A stretch of DNA of 64,000 nt, from contig CM051029.1 in the NCBI GenBank assembly GCA_027627225.1, forward strand, positions 19,791,156 through 19,855,155, read 5' to 3'. Under the pieces are notes generated by a model that worked only from the letters and a program-made list of their open reading frames with translations, was not told the origin of the DNA and made no database searches. The translations under genes and the position numbers were made by a program. Each line of letters opens with the position of its first letter. Position 1 is the first letter of the stretch. Shown in pieces: positions 1-12,386 of this stretch. Source of the DNA: Congeria kusceri (lineage: Eukaryota > Mollusca > Bivalvia > Myida > Dreissenidae).

Positions 1-210
1 TGCTCAGAACATTTGTCCCAATTATATCTAGGACGAGTTCTAAACCGGGTCACATGGGGTCAAAACTAGGTCACCAGACCAAATTGAAGAAAAAGCTTCT
101 GAACATTCTAGAGGCCACATTCTTAGCCGAATCTTCATGAAACTTGCTCAGAACAATTTAGTTCCTTAGCCCTTTAGATGAGCCACATAGGGCCTTATGG
201 CCCTCGTGTT
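1..210. repeat. dispersed bivalve-type repeat, cut by window edge
   Basis: The stretch contains the phrase GGTCACATGGGGTCAAAACT followed by AGGTCACCAGACC, a wording I associate with dispersed repeats of bivalve genomes. It ends near GGCCTTATGGCCCTCGTGTT. It has no coding potential. The family assignment is from memory and unverified. Confidence 0.4.
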
Positions 211-1114
211 TAATGTTCATAGTTAATGTGAAAGTGTATCATACAGGATTTGCTCATGCCTCTTCCTGTCTAAATTGTGTTGGTTCTTTGTCCATTTTAC
301 TCTACTTTTATATTGTGGCATACGTTGATAAAAATGACTGTATTTGATGGTTCAGTTACAGATACCAGAATCAGTGGAAGGTTAAATAAAATAAAACTCT
401 TCTCTAAGTATATAAATAAAGACATGTAGTTGCAAAGCGTATCATATCTCTTGTGACTGACCCTAAATTGGAATGTGAAAGTCAACGCACAGAAGCACAA
501 TCACAGATCTATTAACATATTTCTCTTTAATATATCTTTGGCACGAAGTTACCAGTGCTACTTTGATAAAAAATGCAGACAAGTTTAGCTGAAATAATAT
601 GCCTTCCAAATTCTATGGTCCAATTATGATATTCGAAAACTAACCAATAGACACTTTAAAATTTTGAAAAACTCAAAAAATTAGATTCCCCTCCCCAATG
701 AATTCCTTTGTGTTAAATAGCCCTGATCAAATAACCACAAGTTTTGTTATAAAAAATCTTTCACTATGTACACATGAAGTAAAATTTTAAATTTTAATTG
801 GATATTTAATAATACTAGAATAGGGTTATATCCATTAATTTAAAAAAAAAACCAGCAAACTGTGGTGTACAAAAATTTCCATTAAGTGCACCTGTGGTTA
901 AAATATTTTCAATAGGATAATTACCTTGTACTGTAAGACCTAAACAATTCATGTCCAAACTGATGAAAGCCTTGTTTGAAATTGTTCTAATGGTTGTAAT
1001 ATTGGAACAATTTCAGTAGGTAATTGCAAAATGTCTTTCAGTTCGAAGATTTTAGGAGGAATCTTAAAATCAAGATTCACTGAAGATATGCAATCACAAA
1101 TGTGGTATTTAAAG
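211..1114. other. AT-rich intergenic or intronic DNA, no gene seen
   Basis: No convincing coding frame, splice pair, RNA gene or repeat boundary was recognised. There is a poly(A) run near 841-850. Confidence 0.4.
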
Positions 1115-1465
1115 CAGCAGTCCATAAATATGTAGTAAAAATAAAATTTTGCAGAAATCGTTCGTGGACATTTTACCGATCAAAATACAACAAAACCGCA
1201 TTGAAATCGGTAAAATAATACCGTTTTTGTATTTTTTGTATGGTTTTGTTTATGTATGCGATAGCTGGTGATGCGTCTGGAGTAAATCAGCATGTGCATG
1301 AGTGTGTATTCCGTTCGGACCAAGCGTTTTCGAACCTAGACATTATAAATTGCATTTAGTTAATAATAAACAGTTTTCAGGCGAAAAAAACGCATTTACG
1401 TTCATTAGAACTTATGCCAGTTGAAGATGTATTGAATTATATCCTGTGAACTGCGACTTTAAATC
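1115..1465 (+). repeat. dispersed repeat, copy 1 (pair with 9534-9880)
   Basis: This stretch aligns by eye over about 350 bp with 9534-9880. Shared landmarks in the same order are AGCAGTCCA.AAATATGT, AAATAAAATTT.GCAGAAA, TATGCGATA.CTGGTGATG, TTCGTACCAAG-like text and ATGTATTGAATTA.ATCC. Both copies are in the same orientation and neither keeps an open frame, so it is a non-coding dispersed element of unknown class. Confidence 0.6.
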
Positions 1466-1593
1466 TTTAAAGAAGAAGAAGAACTTTATTCCAAACAGTA
1501 AGCATAAGCCCATCCGTTCAAACATTTATAAAACAAAATAATGAACATATAAACACGCATCTTAATCATTGTCAGGTCAACCTTAAAAAAGTG

Positions 1594-2057
1594 TTTGTTT
1601 GCCATTGCCTACCCAAGGTTGCTGGTAACGGGTAGGTTGGTGGGCAATATATAATTATTTTTTTTTTAATTGCAAATTTATGATCCATTTATCGTCAAAA
1701 TATAGCGTATAACACAAATATTGATTTTGATCATATAATCAAGTGTCTGTTGATATGACGAGAACTTGCTAGCAATCATCTTTAATTAGACAATGAATTC
1801 CAACAAACTGTCCGTAGTTTTCACAAGTTTGATAAAACATGATAAGAATTGCATTTTGATATGACCTATTGAAATACAAGGACCAAAGCTGATACAGTTA
1901 ATTTGTTAACCCAGTAGAAAACGACCAAACTGGAAGAAGAGCGAGCTTTTATTTAAGAATATAGAATATTTGGAATATAAAAAACTGGTTTGATTTAACA
2001 AAGAAAAAACTGTTGAGTCGGGACTTTCGTCGGGTAGGTAGGCAATGGCAAACAAAG
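1594..2057. mobile_element. short non-autonomous TIR element (MITE-like)
   Basis: The left end reads TTTGTTTGCCATTGCCTACC and the right end, at 2032-2057, reads GGGTAGG followed by TAGGCAATGGCAAACAAA. These are inverted repeats of about 19 bp, with a 4-base extra GGTA-type step on the right arm. The ~460-bp interior has no transposase frame. The target duplication was not resolved, so the superfamily is left open. Confidence 0.55.
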
Positions 2058-3130
2058 TTAATTTTAATGTTGGCCATACATAAACATATCAAATGACAAA
2101 TATATGTAAGATTCTTTCGAAAAAATGTACATGACTGTATCATGGTATCATGACGTGACCTGTGTGTATGTGCTATTTATATGTATTCATAATTTGGTAG
2201 TCCCTTTAGGGGTATTGAGATGAAAAAAAATATCATAGCAGTTAAAGTTGTTATTTCAGCCATACTGTAGACAGTCTATTGAGTATACAGATATTTTGGT
2301 TAAAACCATTATGGTCTCAGTTGTGGAGGAAAAGCAGTGCGCAATAAAATACTGTTTTTGGTACAGGACTGCAGTTTATTGTTTAAATAAGAACTGGAAA
2401 GTGTAATTATAACGTAATTATGTTCCATTTGTCACTTCAAATACTTATTTAAAAAAAAACTAGAGATTATTTGGAAATGAGAGCTTGTCAACATACCGAA
2501 AATAATTGTGTATCCTTAGACTATTTATAGACTATTATAAATACATCTTGTCTGCATTTAGATACCTTTGAATATATGAACAGTTCGTCAATGATTTATG
2601 GCCCAATTATAATTATCTCAGAAGGCTAGCGTGATTTAGTATAATCATAATAACATACAAAATTGACAATTCCTTGAATGCTGTCATTGTGCTATAGTGC
2701 CAGGGTTATTTGTTTTGATTCTACGATGGATGCAATCTTCACTGAAGAACGTTTCAATACAAAGGCAGATATTTATAAGAGGTCGGATATTTGTTTGGTA
2801 TTTGCTCCGTAATCATAATTGTTGGAAAATAAGTGACACAATTTGTAGATTCAATCTATTAACATTGGAAATTAAGTAATTTTTATGTCAAGTAGCAGTG
2901 TTGTCCTTCACTTGCAGCTGATTGAATGTAATTTAGTTAACTTTTCTTCACTTTCCCATTAAAATTGTCATTTAAAAAAAATATGTTTTCCATGTTTTTT
3001 CGTGGATAAACAATTCAGTTATTTAGGGAATGTACTGTCATATCCGGATTTTTTTAACCGCACGAACATAGGTTTAGACATGTTTAGGCACATCCTAACA
3101 CTTGATGGTGTACATAAATAATAATAATAA
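2058..3130. other. AT-rich DNA, no gene seen
   Basis: Only short open frames occur here and none has protein-like composition or splice context. No repeat with clear ends was found. Confidence 0.4.
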
Positions 3131-4200
3131 CATCAAAACTTCAAAACGGCGTCAGCGTCCGCGTCTGAATTTGGTTCAAGTTTTTATTCAAAAGTCTTGT
3201 AATTTCAAAACTACACGATTTATTCACTTGAAACTTGGAACATACCTTTGACATCAACTTCAGTATCAGGGTGACATTCCCCATAACTCTGTTTTGTATG
3301 GTGGCAGAGTTATGTCCCTTTTTCACAAAGATTTTCTGGTTAAAGTTCATGATCAGAAGTTTTGTAACTTCAAAACTACAGAAGTTATTCACTTGAAACT
3401 TGGAAAATACTTTTGTTATCAACGCCAGTGTCAGGGGCAACATTCTCTATAACTCTGTTTTGTATTATTACAGAGTGATGCCCTTTTTCACATAGATTTT
3501 CTGGTTGAAGTTTATATTCAACAGTTTTGTAACTTCAGAACTATACACGTTATTCACTTGAAAATTGAACAATATACCTTTGTCATCAACTCCAATAACA
3601 GGGGCAACATTCCCTATGAATCAGTTTTGTGTTTGGACAGAGTTATGCCCATTTTTCAAATAGATTTTCTGGTTAAAGTTAATATTCAAAAGTTTTTCAA
3701 CAGCATAACTAAATAAGTTATTCACTTTAAATGTCTTTTTCTACCTTTGTCTTCAACTCCAGTGTCAGGGGCAACATTCCCTATAACTTTGTTTAGTATT
3801 TTGTCAGAGTTATGCCCTTTTTCGCATACATTTTCAGGTTAAAGTTTATATTCAAAACTTATTTATAACTTAGAACTACATAAGTTATTCACTTAAAAAT
3901 GGGAACATAACTTTGTCATCAACTCCAGTATCAGGGGCAACCTCCCTATAACTCTGTATTGCATTCTGCCAGAGTTATGCCCCTTTTTCACATAGATTTT
4001 CTGGTTAAAGTTTATATTCAAAACTCTTATTACTTCAAAACTACACAAGTTATTTAGTTGAAACTTGCAATAATTTGATGAAATAATTGCCATAAATCAG
4101 TTGTGCATTTCAACAAATGTATGCCCCTTCCACTTCCCAAAATATGTACCAACTTAAATACTTCGAATAGTCAAGTGTTCTGTCCTCTGACAGCTCTTGT
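3131..4200. repeat. tandem array of ~166-bp modules (array 1)
   Basis: A box AGAGTTATGYCC recurs at 3306, 3472 (as AGAGTGATG), 3639, 3806 and 3971, a spacing of 165-167 bp. Each module also carries TTTTCTGGTTAAAGTT, GTAACTTCAAAACTAC, TTATTCACTTGAAACTTGG and CTTTGTCATCAACTCCAGT in the same order. The array ends with TCTGACAGCTCTTGT, the same ending as array 2 at 12387-13553. Short frames translated from it are by-products of the repeat. Confidence 0.85.
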
Positions 4201-4565
4201 TCAGGGAGTTATTGCCCTGTGATTTGAAATTCAACATTTTCTTAGGAAATTGTTGTTTCCACACAAGACCCTAAGAACCAATAACCCAAATTCAATGAAA
4301 CTTTATATGAAGCTTCCGTACCAAGGTGACATGCGCATATTGTCAGGTTGTTCTGGTGTGATAATTTTTCAGGAAGTTATTGCCCTTTTTATATGAAAAA
4401 TAATAAATGTTAATGGAATATTTGTATTTCCACACGAGATCTTGGGAACTAAAAACTTGAATCCAATGATAGTTTATACGCAACATCCCTATCAAGAGGT
4501 CATGCGCATATTGTCAGGTCGTTCTGGTCTGATATTTTTTCAGGGAGTAATTTCCCTTTCATAAT
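4201..4565. repeat. second tandem module family (~170 bp)
   Basis: TCAGGGAGTTATTGCCCT-like heads occur at 4201, 4369 and 4540, a period of 168-171 bp. Each module contains TTTCCACACRAGA, CCAATGA and ATGCGCATATTGTCAGGT. It follows array 1 directly but has a different internal sequence, so it is a distinct family sharing only the 'gttattgccct' core. Confidence 0.7.
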
Positions 4566-4669
4566 AAATTGGCTGTTTTTTCTTGTCAACACTATAACTT
4601 GTCCATGGTTGGAGGATCTTAGAATGTTTGAATGTTATGATCATGTGACTAGAACCACGTGCATGAGTT

Positions 4670-5190
4670 GGGACTCCTTTCCGAGCAGTCTACAGAGGTG
4701 AATGAAATGTTGCCGGTGTGCGAGATTGGGTGACCTTATGGGTACAGAATGTCAGCTTCCGGTTCTTACAAGTTGTTCTGTTGTCGCAAACATGGCATGG
4801 CAAAGGCAGGTCACCCCATCATTCGAACGTGGTTGTTTTGGAGCGTGTTGACGTGACACGGAACGTTTTTAGAGTACGGGAATCATGCCCTGGCTTTCGT
4901 GTGGGATTGGTAAAACATGTATCTGGGATCTCAAATTCCCATTAACATTATTCATGATTCTTATTTTTATAATGTTTCATAGCACCGCCTCAAGCCATCA
5001 AGGACCCATCTGCACACTGCCCCCTCGTGCAAACAACATCCGGTAAACCGTTCACCTTACCCCAGCACATGCGCGATATCCGGTTATAGTCAAGCAAGAT
5101 CTTCGTTGAAGACAATGTTGGCCCAGTCAGCCATTGAAGATCGCATATTTCGTCTGTTTCGTGGGGCCATATCCACAAAGCTCCTTAGTG
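4670..5190. other. GC-richer island, open on both strands, unrecognised
   Basis: This ~520-bp stretch is visibly richer in G+C and CpG than its surroundings. It holds a 75-codon plus frame (4718-4945) and a 62-codon minus frame (4990-5178, containing a short WLTGPTLSSTKILLDYNRIS run). I recognise no domain in either. It may be a fragment of a transposable element or a decayed gene piece. No convincing splice pair was found. Confidence 0.3.
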
Positions 5191-5750
5191 AAGTCTTTTG
5201 TAAACTTCTTAAAAAGTCATACACTTCCCTTTGTCTGTGGTTGGTTCCTTGAATGTTTATAGTATTATTGTCTTACATTCTTTAATTCTAATCAAGAATC
5301 AAAATACCGATAATCATGTTATTTTACCATAGTTAAAGTATAAAATACCGACTGTCACAATAAAAGACCCTTAAAATATTGTTAATGTTAAAACTGTCAT
5401 ATGGAGCTTCGTCGGATAATATTTTTCACAAATGATATTTTTCACACATCTGTGGAGAATAGGAGAATGTGTCACATATTTAAATGTGAGGAACGTAATT
5501 GGCCTGAAACGACGTATGAGTAGGATCACAGAACAATATGATTTCATTGCGTATCACAAACTGCATGCGATTACATACTACACACGAAATGCGAATAATA
5601 AATATATTATAAGATTGTGATGTGTCAAGAATACGATCTCAATTTTTACACCTGTGAAGAACGAGATCCTTTTTTCTCAGATGTGAAAAATATGATTGTG
5701 AAAAATATGTAAATGTGATCATAACAACAAAAATCAGAAGTAAAATAGAA

Positions 5751-6625
5751 GATCAATCATACCAGGGGAGATAGTCATAGCAGGGGAGATCAGTCATAAC
5801 AGGGATATCAATCATAACGGAGGAGATCAATCATAACAGAGCAGGGAGAAACCATAACAGAGGAGATCAGTCATAACAGGGGAGATCAGTCATAACAGGG
5901 ATATCAATCATAACGGAGGAGATCAATCATAACAGAGCAGGGAGAAACCATAACAGAGGAGATCAGTCATAACAGGGAAGATCAGTCTTAACAGGGGAGA
6001 TCAGTCATAACAGGGGAGATCAGTCATAACAGGGATATCAATCATAATGGAGGAGATCAATCATAACTGAGCAGGGGGGAACCATATCAAGGTAGATCAG
6101 TCATAACAGGGATATCAATCATATCGTAGGAGATCAATCAAAACAGGGGAGATCAGTCATAACGGGGAAGATCAATCATAGCAGGGGAGATAAATTGTAT
6201 CATGGAGATAAATAATAACACGGGAGATCAGTCATAACAGGTTAGATAAATGGTAAAATGGGAGATCAATCGTAACAGGTGTGATTAATTAAAACCATTG
6301 AGATCAATCATAGCAGGTGAGATCAATCATAACATGTGAGATCAATCATTACATAAGGAGATCATTCATACCAGGTGAGATCAATCATATTTTGGGAGGT
6401 AACAGGGTATATAAATTATTGCAGGCTAGACCAGTCACTGTAGGGGAGATCGATCATAACAGCTGATATCAGTCATACAAAAAGAAGTCATGCAGTCATA
6501 ACAGACGAAATAAATCATAACAAATGAAATAAATAATTACAGAGGAGATTAATAATACCAGTTGAGATCAATTTTGACATGACATACTACAAAACAGATT
6601 AGATCAATCGTTCCTGGGGAGTTCA
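5751..6625. repeat. 19-bp minisatellite with higher-order structure
   Basis: The monomer is approximately ATCAGTCATAACAGGGGAG, with ATCAATCATAAC and GATATC variants, and is repeated some 45 times. Between about 5801 and 5990 a five-monomer block is duplicated almost exactly with a period of 96 bp: AGGGATATCA occurs at 5801 and 5897, then again at 6031. Monomers become degenerate toward 6300-6625, as expected if the left part was homogenised most recently. It is not coding. Confidence 0.9.
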
Positions 6626-8100
6626 TCCATGGTAGGGGAGCACAATGAATATGAGGAATGATAAATGCTTCAGAAAACAATCAAGATATTGGCACGACTT
6701 ATATTTGTGCTGAATGGTGTTGTGTAACCTAATTCAAACTTACAAGGTTAGCTCCCTTGTTAAAAGTTGTGCCATTTTCAACGCGTTGTTCCAAGTTTCC
6801 TCACCATATATGTTGATTGATTTAATACTGGTGGTCAACTTAAGATCCAAACAGAGTAAGCTTGTCTTGCAATAGTAATGGTATTACTCTAATGATGATG
6901 GATCTTTGTACTTAACACAATTTAAAGTTTACTTCAGTTACATCAATAGACAGGTACTTGTAACAATGATTTGTAAGTGTTCCATATGTATATTCACTAA
7001 ATTAATCTTATTAAAGTGTATATACGTATGGAACATTAAAAGATAATTGTTATAAATACCTGTGCCTCAATATATCTTATATGGCCATAGATCTGGCTTC
7101 CATAAAATGTTGCTTTAAACAAATTTTGTTGATTGTGCGCAACATAAAAGTTATGGAGCAACGCCCATAGTTAAGTCTACCAGCAAGTCACCATAAAAAC
7201 TGCCCAAAACAGCTTTTACATGCACTACTGAATACATTATTGGATAGATGGATAATTTTTACATCTAGTTAGTATACTTATGAAAAAATACGGTCTCAAA
7301 CACTTCTTAATTACTGTTTTGTTACTAAAATGTGGAGGAAATTAGCAGCAGGGAAGACATTTGTCAAATGAGAATCTCGCGGGATTTCACGGTCATGTGA
7401 CTTTATCTATTTTTTAGTAACAGAACATGTGCTGTAACTTTTGTCAAACACAGCCTGAAGCAAAAATTACATTTCCTGGATTTTTCATTCACTGTTGATT
7501 GTTTTGTGAACACACTATAATTTTAATACCTAGTAAATGAACAGAAAAAGAAAACCATGTTTACAATTTGAGCCCGCGACAAGGTCAAGGTTGATCCGAA
7601 AATATCCAAATAAAAATCACGTAGTCATGTGGTAAAACAACAATTGCGGCGTAATTGTACATTGTGTGCTGATCAGAGTTATTTTCAGGTATTTCGATTC
7701 TCAAAACACGCCACAAGTCAAAAGTTTATATTGACTTACCTGTCTTTGTAGTGATTTCCTCCAGAATTTTCAAAATTATGGATTTATAGCGTGACATAAA
7801 TATGTTACGACTCTGGTTGACTTTCGAAACAGGGTTGGCTTCAGCGAACACGTCTAGTCAGTACTATATAAACTGTTCGCTGAAGTTTCTTAAGCTAATA
7901 TGGCCATGGCATGGGACCTCATTCTATTGGTACAACTACACGTTTTGCTGACCAAAAGGCATAGACTAGAGGCTTAGATAATCAGTAACTTATTAAGCTG
8001 ATCAAAGAGTTAGATAGACTGTAATGACAATGCGACATAGAACAAATGCTCACATGCATTCCCTGTGAGTCACTTGCATATAAGCACCCCAAATTCAGTA
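6626..8100. other. no gene seen
   Basis: AT-rich DNA with no recognised coding exon. The only structured item is the perfect inverted repeat listed separately at 7839-7885. Confidence 0.4.
7839..7885. repeat. perfect 12-bp inverted repeat, 23-nt spacer
   Basis: CTTCAGCGAACA at 7839-7850 is exactly inverted as TGTTCGCTGAAG at 7874-7885. It could form a hairpin in RNA or be the residue of a small TIR insertion. No function is implied. Confidence 0.6.
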
Positions 8101-8111
8101 GCAAGTCAGTA

Positions 8112-8800
8112 GGGCCCCGCAAATATTTTGCGGGTGCCCTATAGTAATCACCCTGTCCGTTCGTCCGTCCATCCGTCTGTCCATCCACATCTTTCATGTT
8201 TTTTTTTCATAACTGGAAAACCGTTTCAGCTATTAATTTGAAACTTCATGGGTAAATAGATCTCATTAAGGAGAAGTGCAGTACACAAGAACCATTACTC
8301 TGCACTTCATGGTTCTGGAGTTATTGCCCTTTGTTAATGTTTAATACTTCGTTTTTTGCCTGGAGCATAACTCTTAGACTGTAAGAGGTATTAACTTGAA
8401 ACTTATAGAGGCTGATAGTTCTCATTGAAGAGAAGTGCAGTGCTTAAGAACCGTTACTCTGCAATTAATAATTCTGGATTTATTGCCCTTTGTTAATTTT
8501 TCATTTTGAGGCGTAGGCAACATTTGGTTTCAGCTCTCTAACTTAAGAACGAATTGAAATATTTTAATGAAACTTCATTCATAGATACCTTATATCCAGA
8601 CCTGGCTTGGGATAACATAGGGGTCACCGTTACAAAAAATAGCAAAAGGATTTCCGCTTAACTACTCTAGAACCAATTGAGCTATTGTAATTCAACTTCA
8701 TACATGGATACCTTTTATTAGTTATTAGGGCCCCGCATTTTTGTGTGTGCAGATGCCCTATAGTTATCACCCTGTTCTGTCCAACCACATTTTAGCTCAC
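8112..8800. repeat. dispersed repeats with GGGCCCCGC heads
   Basis: Two heads, AGGGCCCCGCAAATATTTTG near 8112 and AGGGCCCCGCATTTTTGTGT near 8724, are each followed by GCCCTATAGTTATCACCCTG-type text and, in the first, a CCGTCCGTTCGTCCGTCC-type run. The first head contains the palindrome CCCGCAAA-TAT-TTTGCGGG. The body near 8310 and 8480 carries GTTATTGCCCTTTGTTAAT twice, about 170 bp apart. The combination resembles common bivalve dispersed repeats. It is non-coding. Confidence 0.6.
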
Positions 8801-9250
8801 CTGAGCACGAAACAACGTGGATGACAGACTTGCACTGTTTGTGTATAGCCATAAGGTCTCATTTGAGGTCGAATATGGGTCAGATTGGACCTGTACTTGT
8901 GAGTATAAATGAGGATTTTAATTTTTCTCCTCCACTTGCAAGTTATGGCCCTTTCATTATTTTCCTGTATGTAATGTATAGGTGAAATTCCTTTTGAATG
9001 CTACTCCTCCTAGAGTATCGAACGGATTTTCTTGAAACTTGTCTTCATTGTAGAGGGTAATATGTAGTTTAACAGTATGTGATAAGTACATGAAGATGGG
9101 GATTGAATTTTTATTAAAATGTACATATATTTTCATTTCCTGTTTTCACTTTACAAATTGACTGACCCTTTCCTTCAAACATGCTATTAATCAGGGCCCG
9201 AGGTCACCCATGTGACAAAGTTGTAGTTGTTTCTTAATTGTAATTGATCC
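8793..9250. repeat. dispersed repeat beginning TTTTAGCTCACCTGAGC
   Basis: It starts with the short palindromic GCTCACCTGAGC and includes AGTTATGGCCCTTTCATT near 8940, the same core box seen in other repeat families of this window. The right boundary is uncertain. Confidence 0.4.
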
Positions 9251-9533
9251 GTGAAGTGTATATATAATTGCTTACAAAACTACGAAATGTTGCACGAGAA
9301 CCTGTTTAAATTGTGAAAAAAAACAAAAAAAAAAAACATTAAGAACATACAGTGAAAATAACATGCATATTAATCACTACTAGGTACACCCATCATAAGG
9401 ATAAAAAAATATATAATGATTTGTTTCTCAGCCAGCGCCGCAATGTTTTTTAATGGCCCGCCACGAATTTGATTTAATGCCAAAACAGTAATAATTTATA
9501 ATTTTTTGACGATCTCGCCCGGGGGTTTTATGG

Positions 9534-9880
9534 AGCAGTCCAGAAATATGTTAATAAAAAATAAAATTTAGCAGAAAGTGTTTTTTATGGACATGTTACC
9601 TAACAAAATACAAAAACTAACTATTGAAATCTGTGAATTATTAACATTTTGGTAATTTGCTATCGTCTATTTTCTGTATGCGATAACTGGTGATGACTCT
9701 TGGGTAAACCAACATGTTTATTACAGTATATTCCTTTCGTACCAAGTGCTTTTGAACAATGCCTTTCGTAAATAAGACACAGATTTTGGACGAATAAACA
9801 ACGTAAACATTCATAAGAACTATTTACTAAAATTACGATGTATTGAATTACATCCCCTGGACAGAGGCTTAAAAGTAAAC
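9534..9880 (+). repeat. dispersed repeat, copy 2 (pair with 1115-1465)
   Basis: Same element as 1115-1465, in the same orientation and clearly diverged. A 76-codon minus-strand frame here (9660-9890) is not preserved in the first copy, so it is treated as non-coding. Confidence 0.6.
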
Positions 9881-11140
9881 GTATCTGCATTTTAAGACAG
9901 TGGAAGAAGAATAACCCGGTAGAGATTTCGGTATTTCCAGTAATTTTCTACCTGTCAGATTTAATTACATAAATTGGATATACGCATATTGTGAAATACT
10001 TTGTAAATTTTGAAAAAAAGTCTTGTTTGATTGGGAGCCATTATATATATCGTCTATTTGTTGACTTGAACTTTTGTTTTTTGAAGAAAATCTGTGTCAA
10101 TACAAGTCCTTTGGAAACAAACAAAAATGCCAGCTGCATTGACAAGTGTTGATTTTCCGTTCCAAAAATTATTGGTGATTTATTGCAAATAATTCCTGTT
10201 TTTAACAATCATCAAAACATGAATAACGAAAAGTTAAATTCTATAAATAGGAGTACTTTAATGCTGATCAATTCGAAGGCACTTGTGTTAATTATGAACA
10301 TTCAAACTTTTACGTCAGCTTCCATAAATGACCGTTTGTGATTAATAAATCCGTATTTAGAATTTTATCAAAATGGATGCTTATGTTGTTCTTAAAACTT
10401 TACAATGTCTTTAATCTGCACTTATTTACTTGTTTTAATAAGCCATTACATAGTGCCAATAGAAAAGAGTAGGAGAAACAAATAAAATAATTACTTCCAA
10501 CAAAGAAAAATTGCCCTCACTCATGATTTTTTTTGGAAAAGTGCCTGAGAAACAATTCATTAATTGTTTTGAGTCTAACTTCGTTAAGACTGAAACTGTC
10601 TTACGTATTGTTTCAAGCATAACTGTGTCCTGCTTCATAGCATAAGAGACCGCCGCTATTGCTCCACAACATAAAAGCTTGCCCTTGAAAAACCTGGTAC
10701 AGTATAACCTCGTTATTTCGAAATTGTCGAGACCAATAAAAATACTACGAAATAATCATTATTTGAATTAAACATTTCTTGATAGCGTTATTGTTGCAAA
10801 AATCGTGAAACTGTATATATAAAAGTGAATCTTTCCTTATTTATTATTTCCACTGACATTCTGAATCAATTACAAATTAATGCGAATTGATGACCTTATG
10901 AATGTCAATCCAACTAAAGTACAAAAAAAAGACGAAATAACAAGGAATTCAGATTAACAGTGTTCTAAATATCTGCGATCTACAGTGCATGCTTTGCATG
11001 CAGACAATGTTACAACAAGCATCAATCAATATTTGTTGGTCCTCCTGAACACCGTTCATGCGTTTGTGCGTTAGGGATTATTGATTATTTAACTTTTAAG
11101 TCGGTCAATAGCTATAAATAGCAAATGTTTACTTGTTATG
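9881..11140. other. no gene seen
   Basis: AT-rich DNA without recognised exons. Short open frames have no splice context. Confidence 0.4.
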
Positions 11141-11200
11141 TATCCCCGACTATAAAAGTAGTTTTGTCTTGTCTTGTCTTGAATAAACTTGAAACATGGT
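11141..11200 (+). repeat. short TCTTG-type tandem tail
   Basis: CCCCGACTATAAAAGTAG is followed by TTGTCTTGTCTTGTCTTG and then AATAAACTTG. The 5-bp tandem next to AATAAA looks like the 3' tail of a retroposed element, but no body was identified. Confidence 0.3.
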
Positions 11201-12039
11201 CTTGTGTGTGCATTTGTAACCTGTTGAGAAGCACTGATAATGCTTCATGTTTTGGCTTCAAGTCAACTTTGGACAATGTTCCAGATTAGGAATGTTGCAT
11301 GATCGATTTCTAGAAAGTGCTTTGTTTTGTAGTTGCAAAATGTAAATTCTAATATAAAAAGGCTTTCAAATGTGGATTTCCTGAATATTTATATTGTTCC
11401 CAGATTTTGTATAGTTAGTATTTATGAAAATTGTAACTTTCCATTTCACACCATTAAAACAATTGTTGAGCCATCATATGTTTGCCTGTATAATAAGTGT
11501 CACACCCACTTGTTTAATCATTTATCAGTAAGACTATCTAGATGGTGTAAAGCTATCAGGTCGAATAACGCTACTTTTCCTACCATCTGGGTTGCAAGTA
11601 ATTAGGGCGAATCCACCAATGTTGGGATAAAGGTTGAATGCTTTCTACCCGGTGTAATATGTTACTGCACTGAATATTTTTCACAAATAGATGCATGCTT
11701 GTATCATAAAAAAGGACACTTTAAAGGCGTTGAAACAGGATTTGTTGGCATTTCAAATGGTTGTTGATCATAAAAACAGACCGATCAAGAAACACTAAAA
11801 ACTATCATAATTTGGACATTACAGCTTAGGTTCGTACCGCCTATTCCGAGCTTTGGACGCTGTGGTAAACTCTCGGCATATCCGATTTACTTTGGTCTCC
11901 TTTTATTTGGGAGTCAATTCATTTAATAGCAGTGTTGTCGCGTATACACACCTCTATGCAAAGACTGACTAAACTTGTGTTGTCTGCAAATATGAAAATG
12001 CAGCAAAATAATTCCAAAAATAGGAAAAATTTGATTTTT

Positions 12040-12300
12040 AATTCTTCATCACTATCATCATATACACAGTCATCAGTGTCATCGTCATCATCGTCTTCTT
12101 CATCATCATCATTATCGTGTTCACCATATCACCATTGTCTTATTCTTCATCTTCTATATCATTGTCATCATCCTCGTCACCGTCGTCATATTCATTATGA
12201 TCATCAGCATAAGTAGCAACAGCATCGTCGTCTTCATTGCTGTTGTTGTCGTAATCACTAGCAATGTCATAATTATCACCACATCACCATCTCCATCTTT
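12040..12300. repeat. TCA/TCG-rich trinucleotide tract
   Basis: An interrupted (TCA)n and (TCG)n-type low-complexity tract. The associated 94-codon frame at 11932-12216 is serine-rich only because of the repeat and is not called as a gene. Confidence 0.8.
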
Positions 12301-12386
12301 ACAGAGCTCTACTATAATGAACTTATTTACAAATATTAATCCGTGTAATCAATAAATGATTTGGCAATTTTAAGGGTACGCTTTTT

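Noticed and set aside
3141..4093. Minus-strand frames with repeated FQVNNFCSFEV-like text
   Set aside because: They are translations of the 166-bp tandem modules; the same peptide recurs in array 2 with frameshifts.
11932..12216. Serine-rich 94-codon frame
   Set aside because: Product of a TCA/TCG low-complexity tract.
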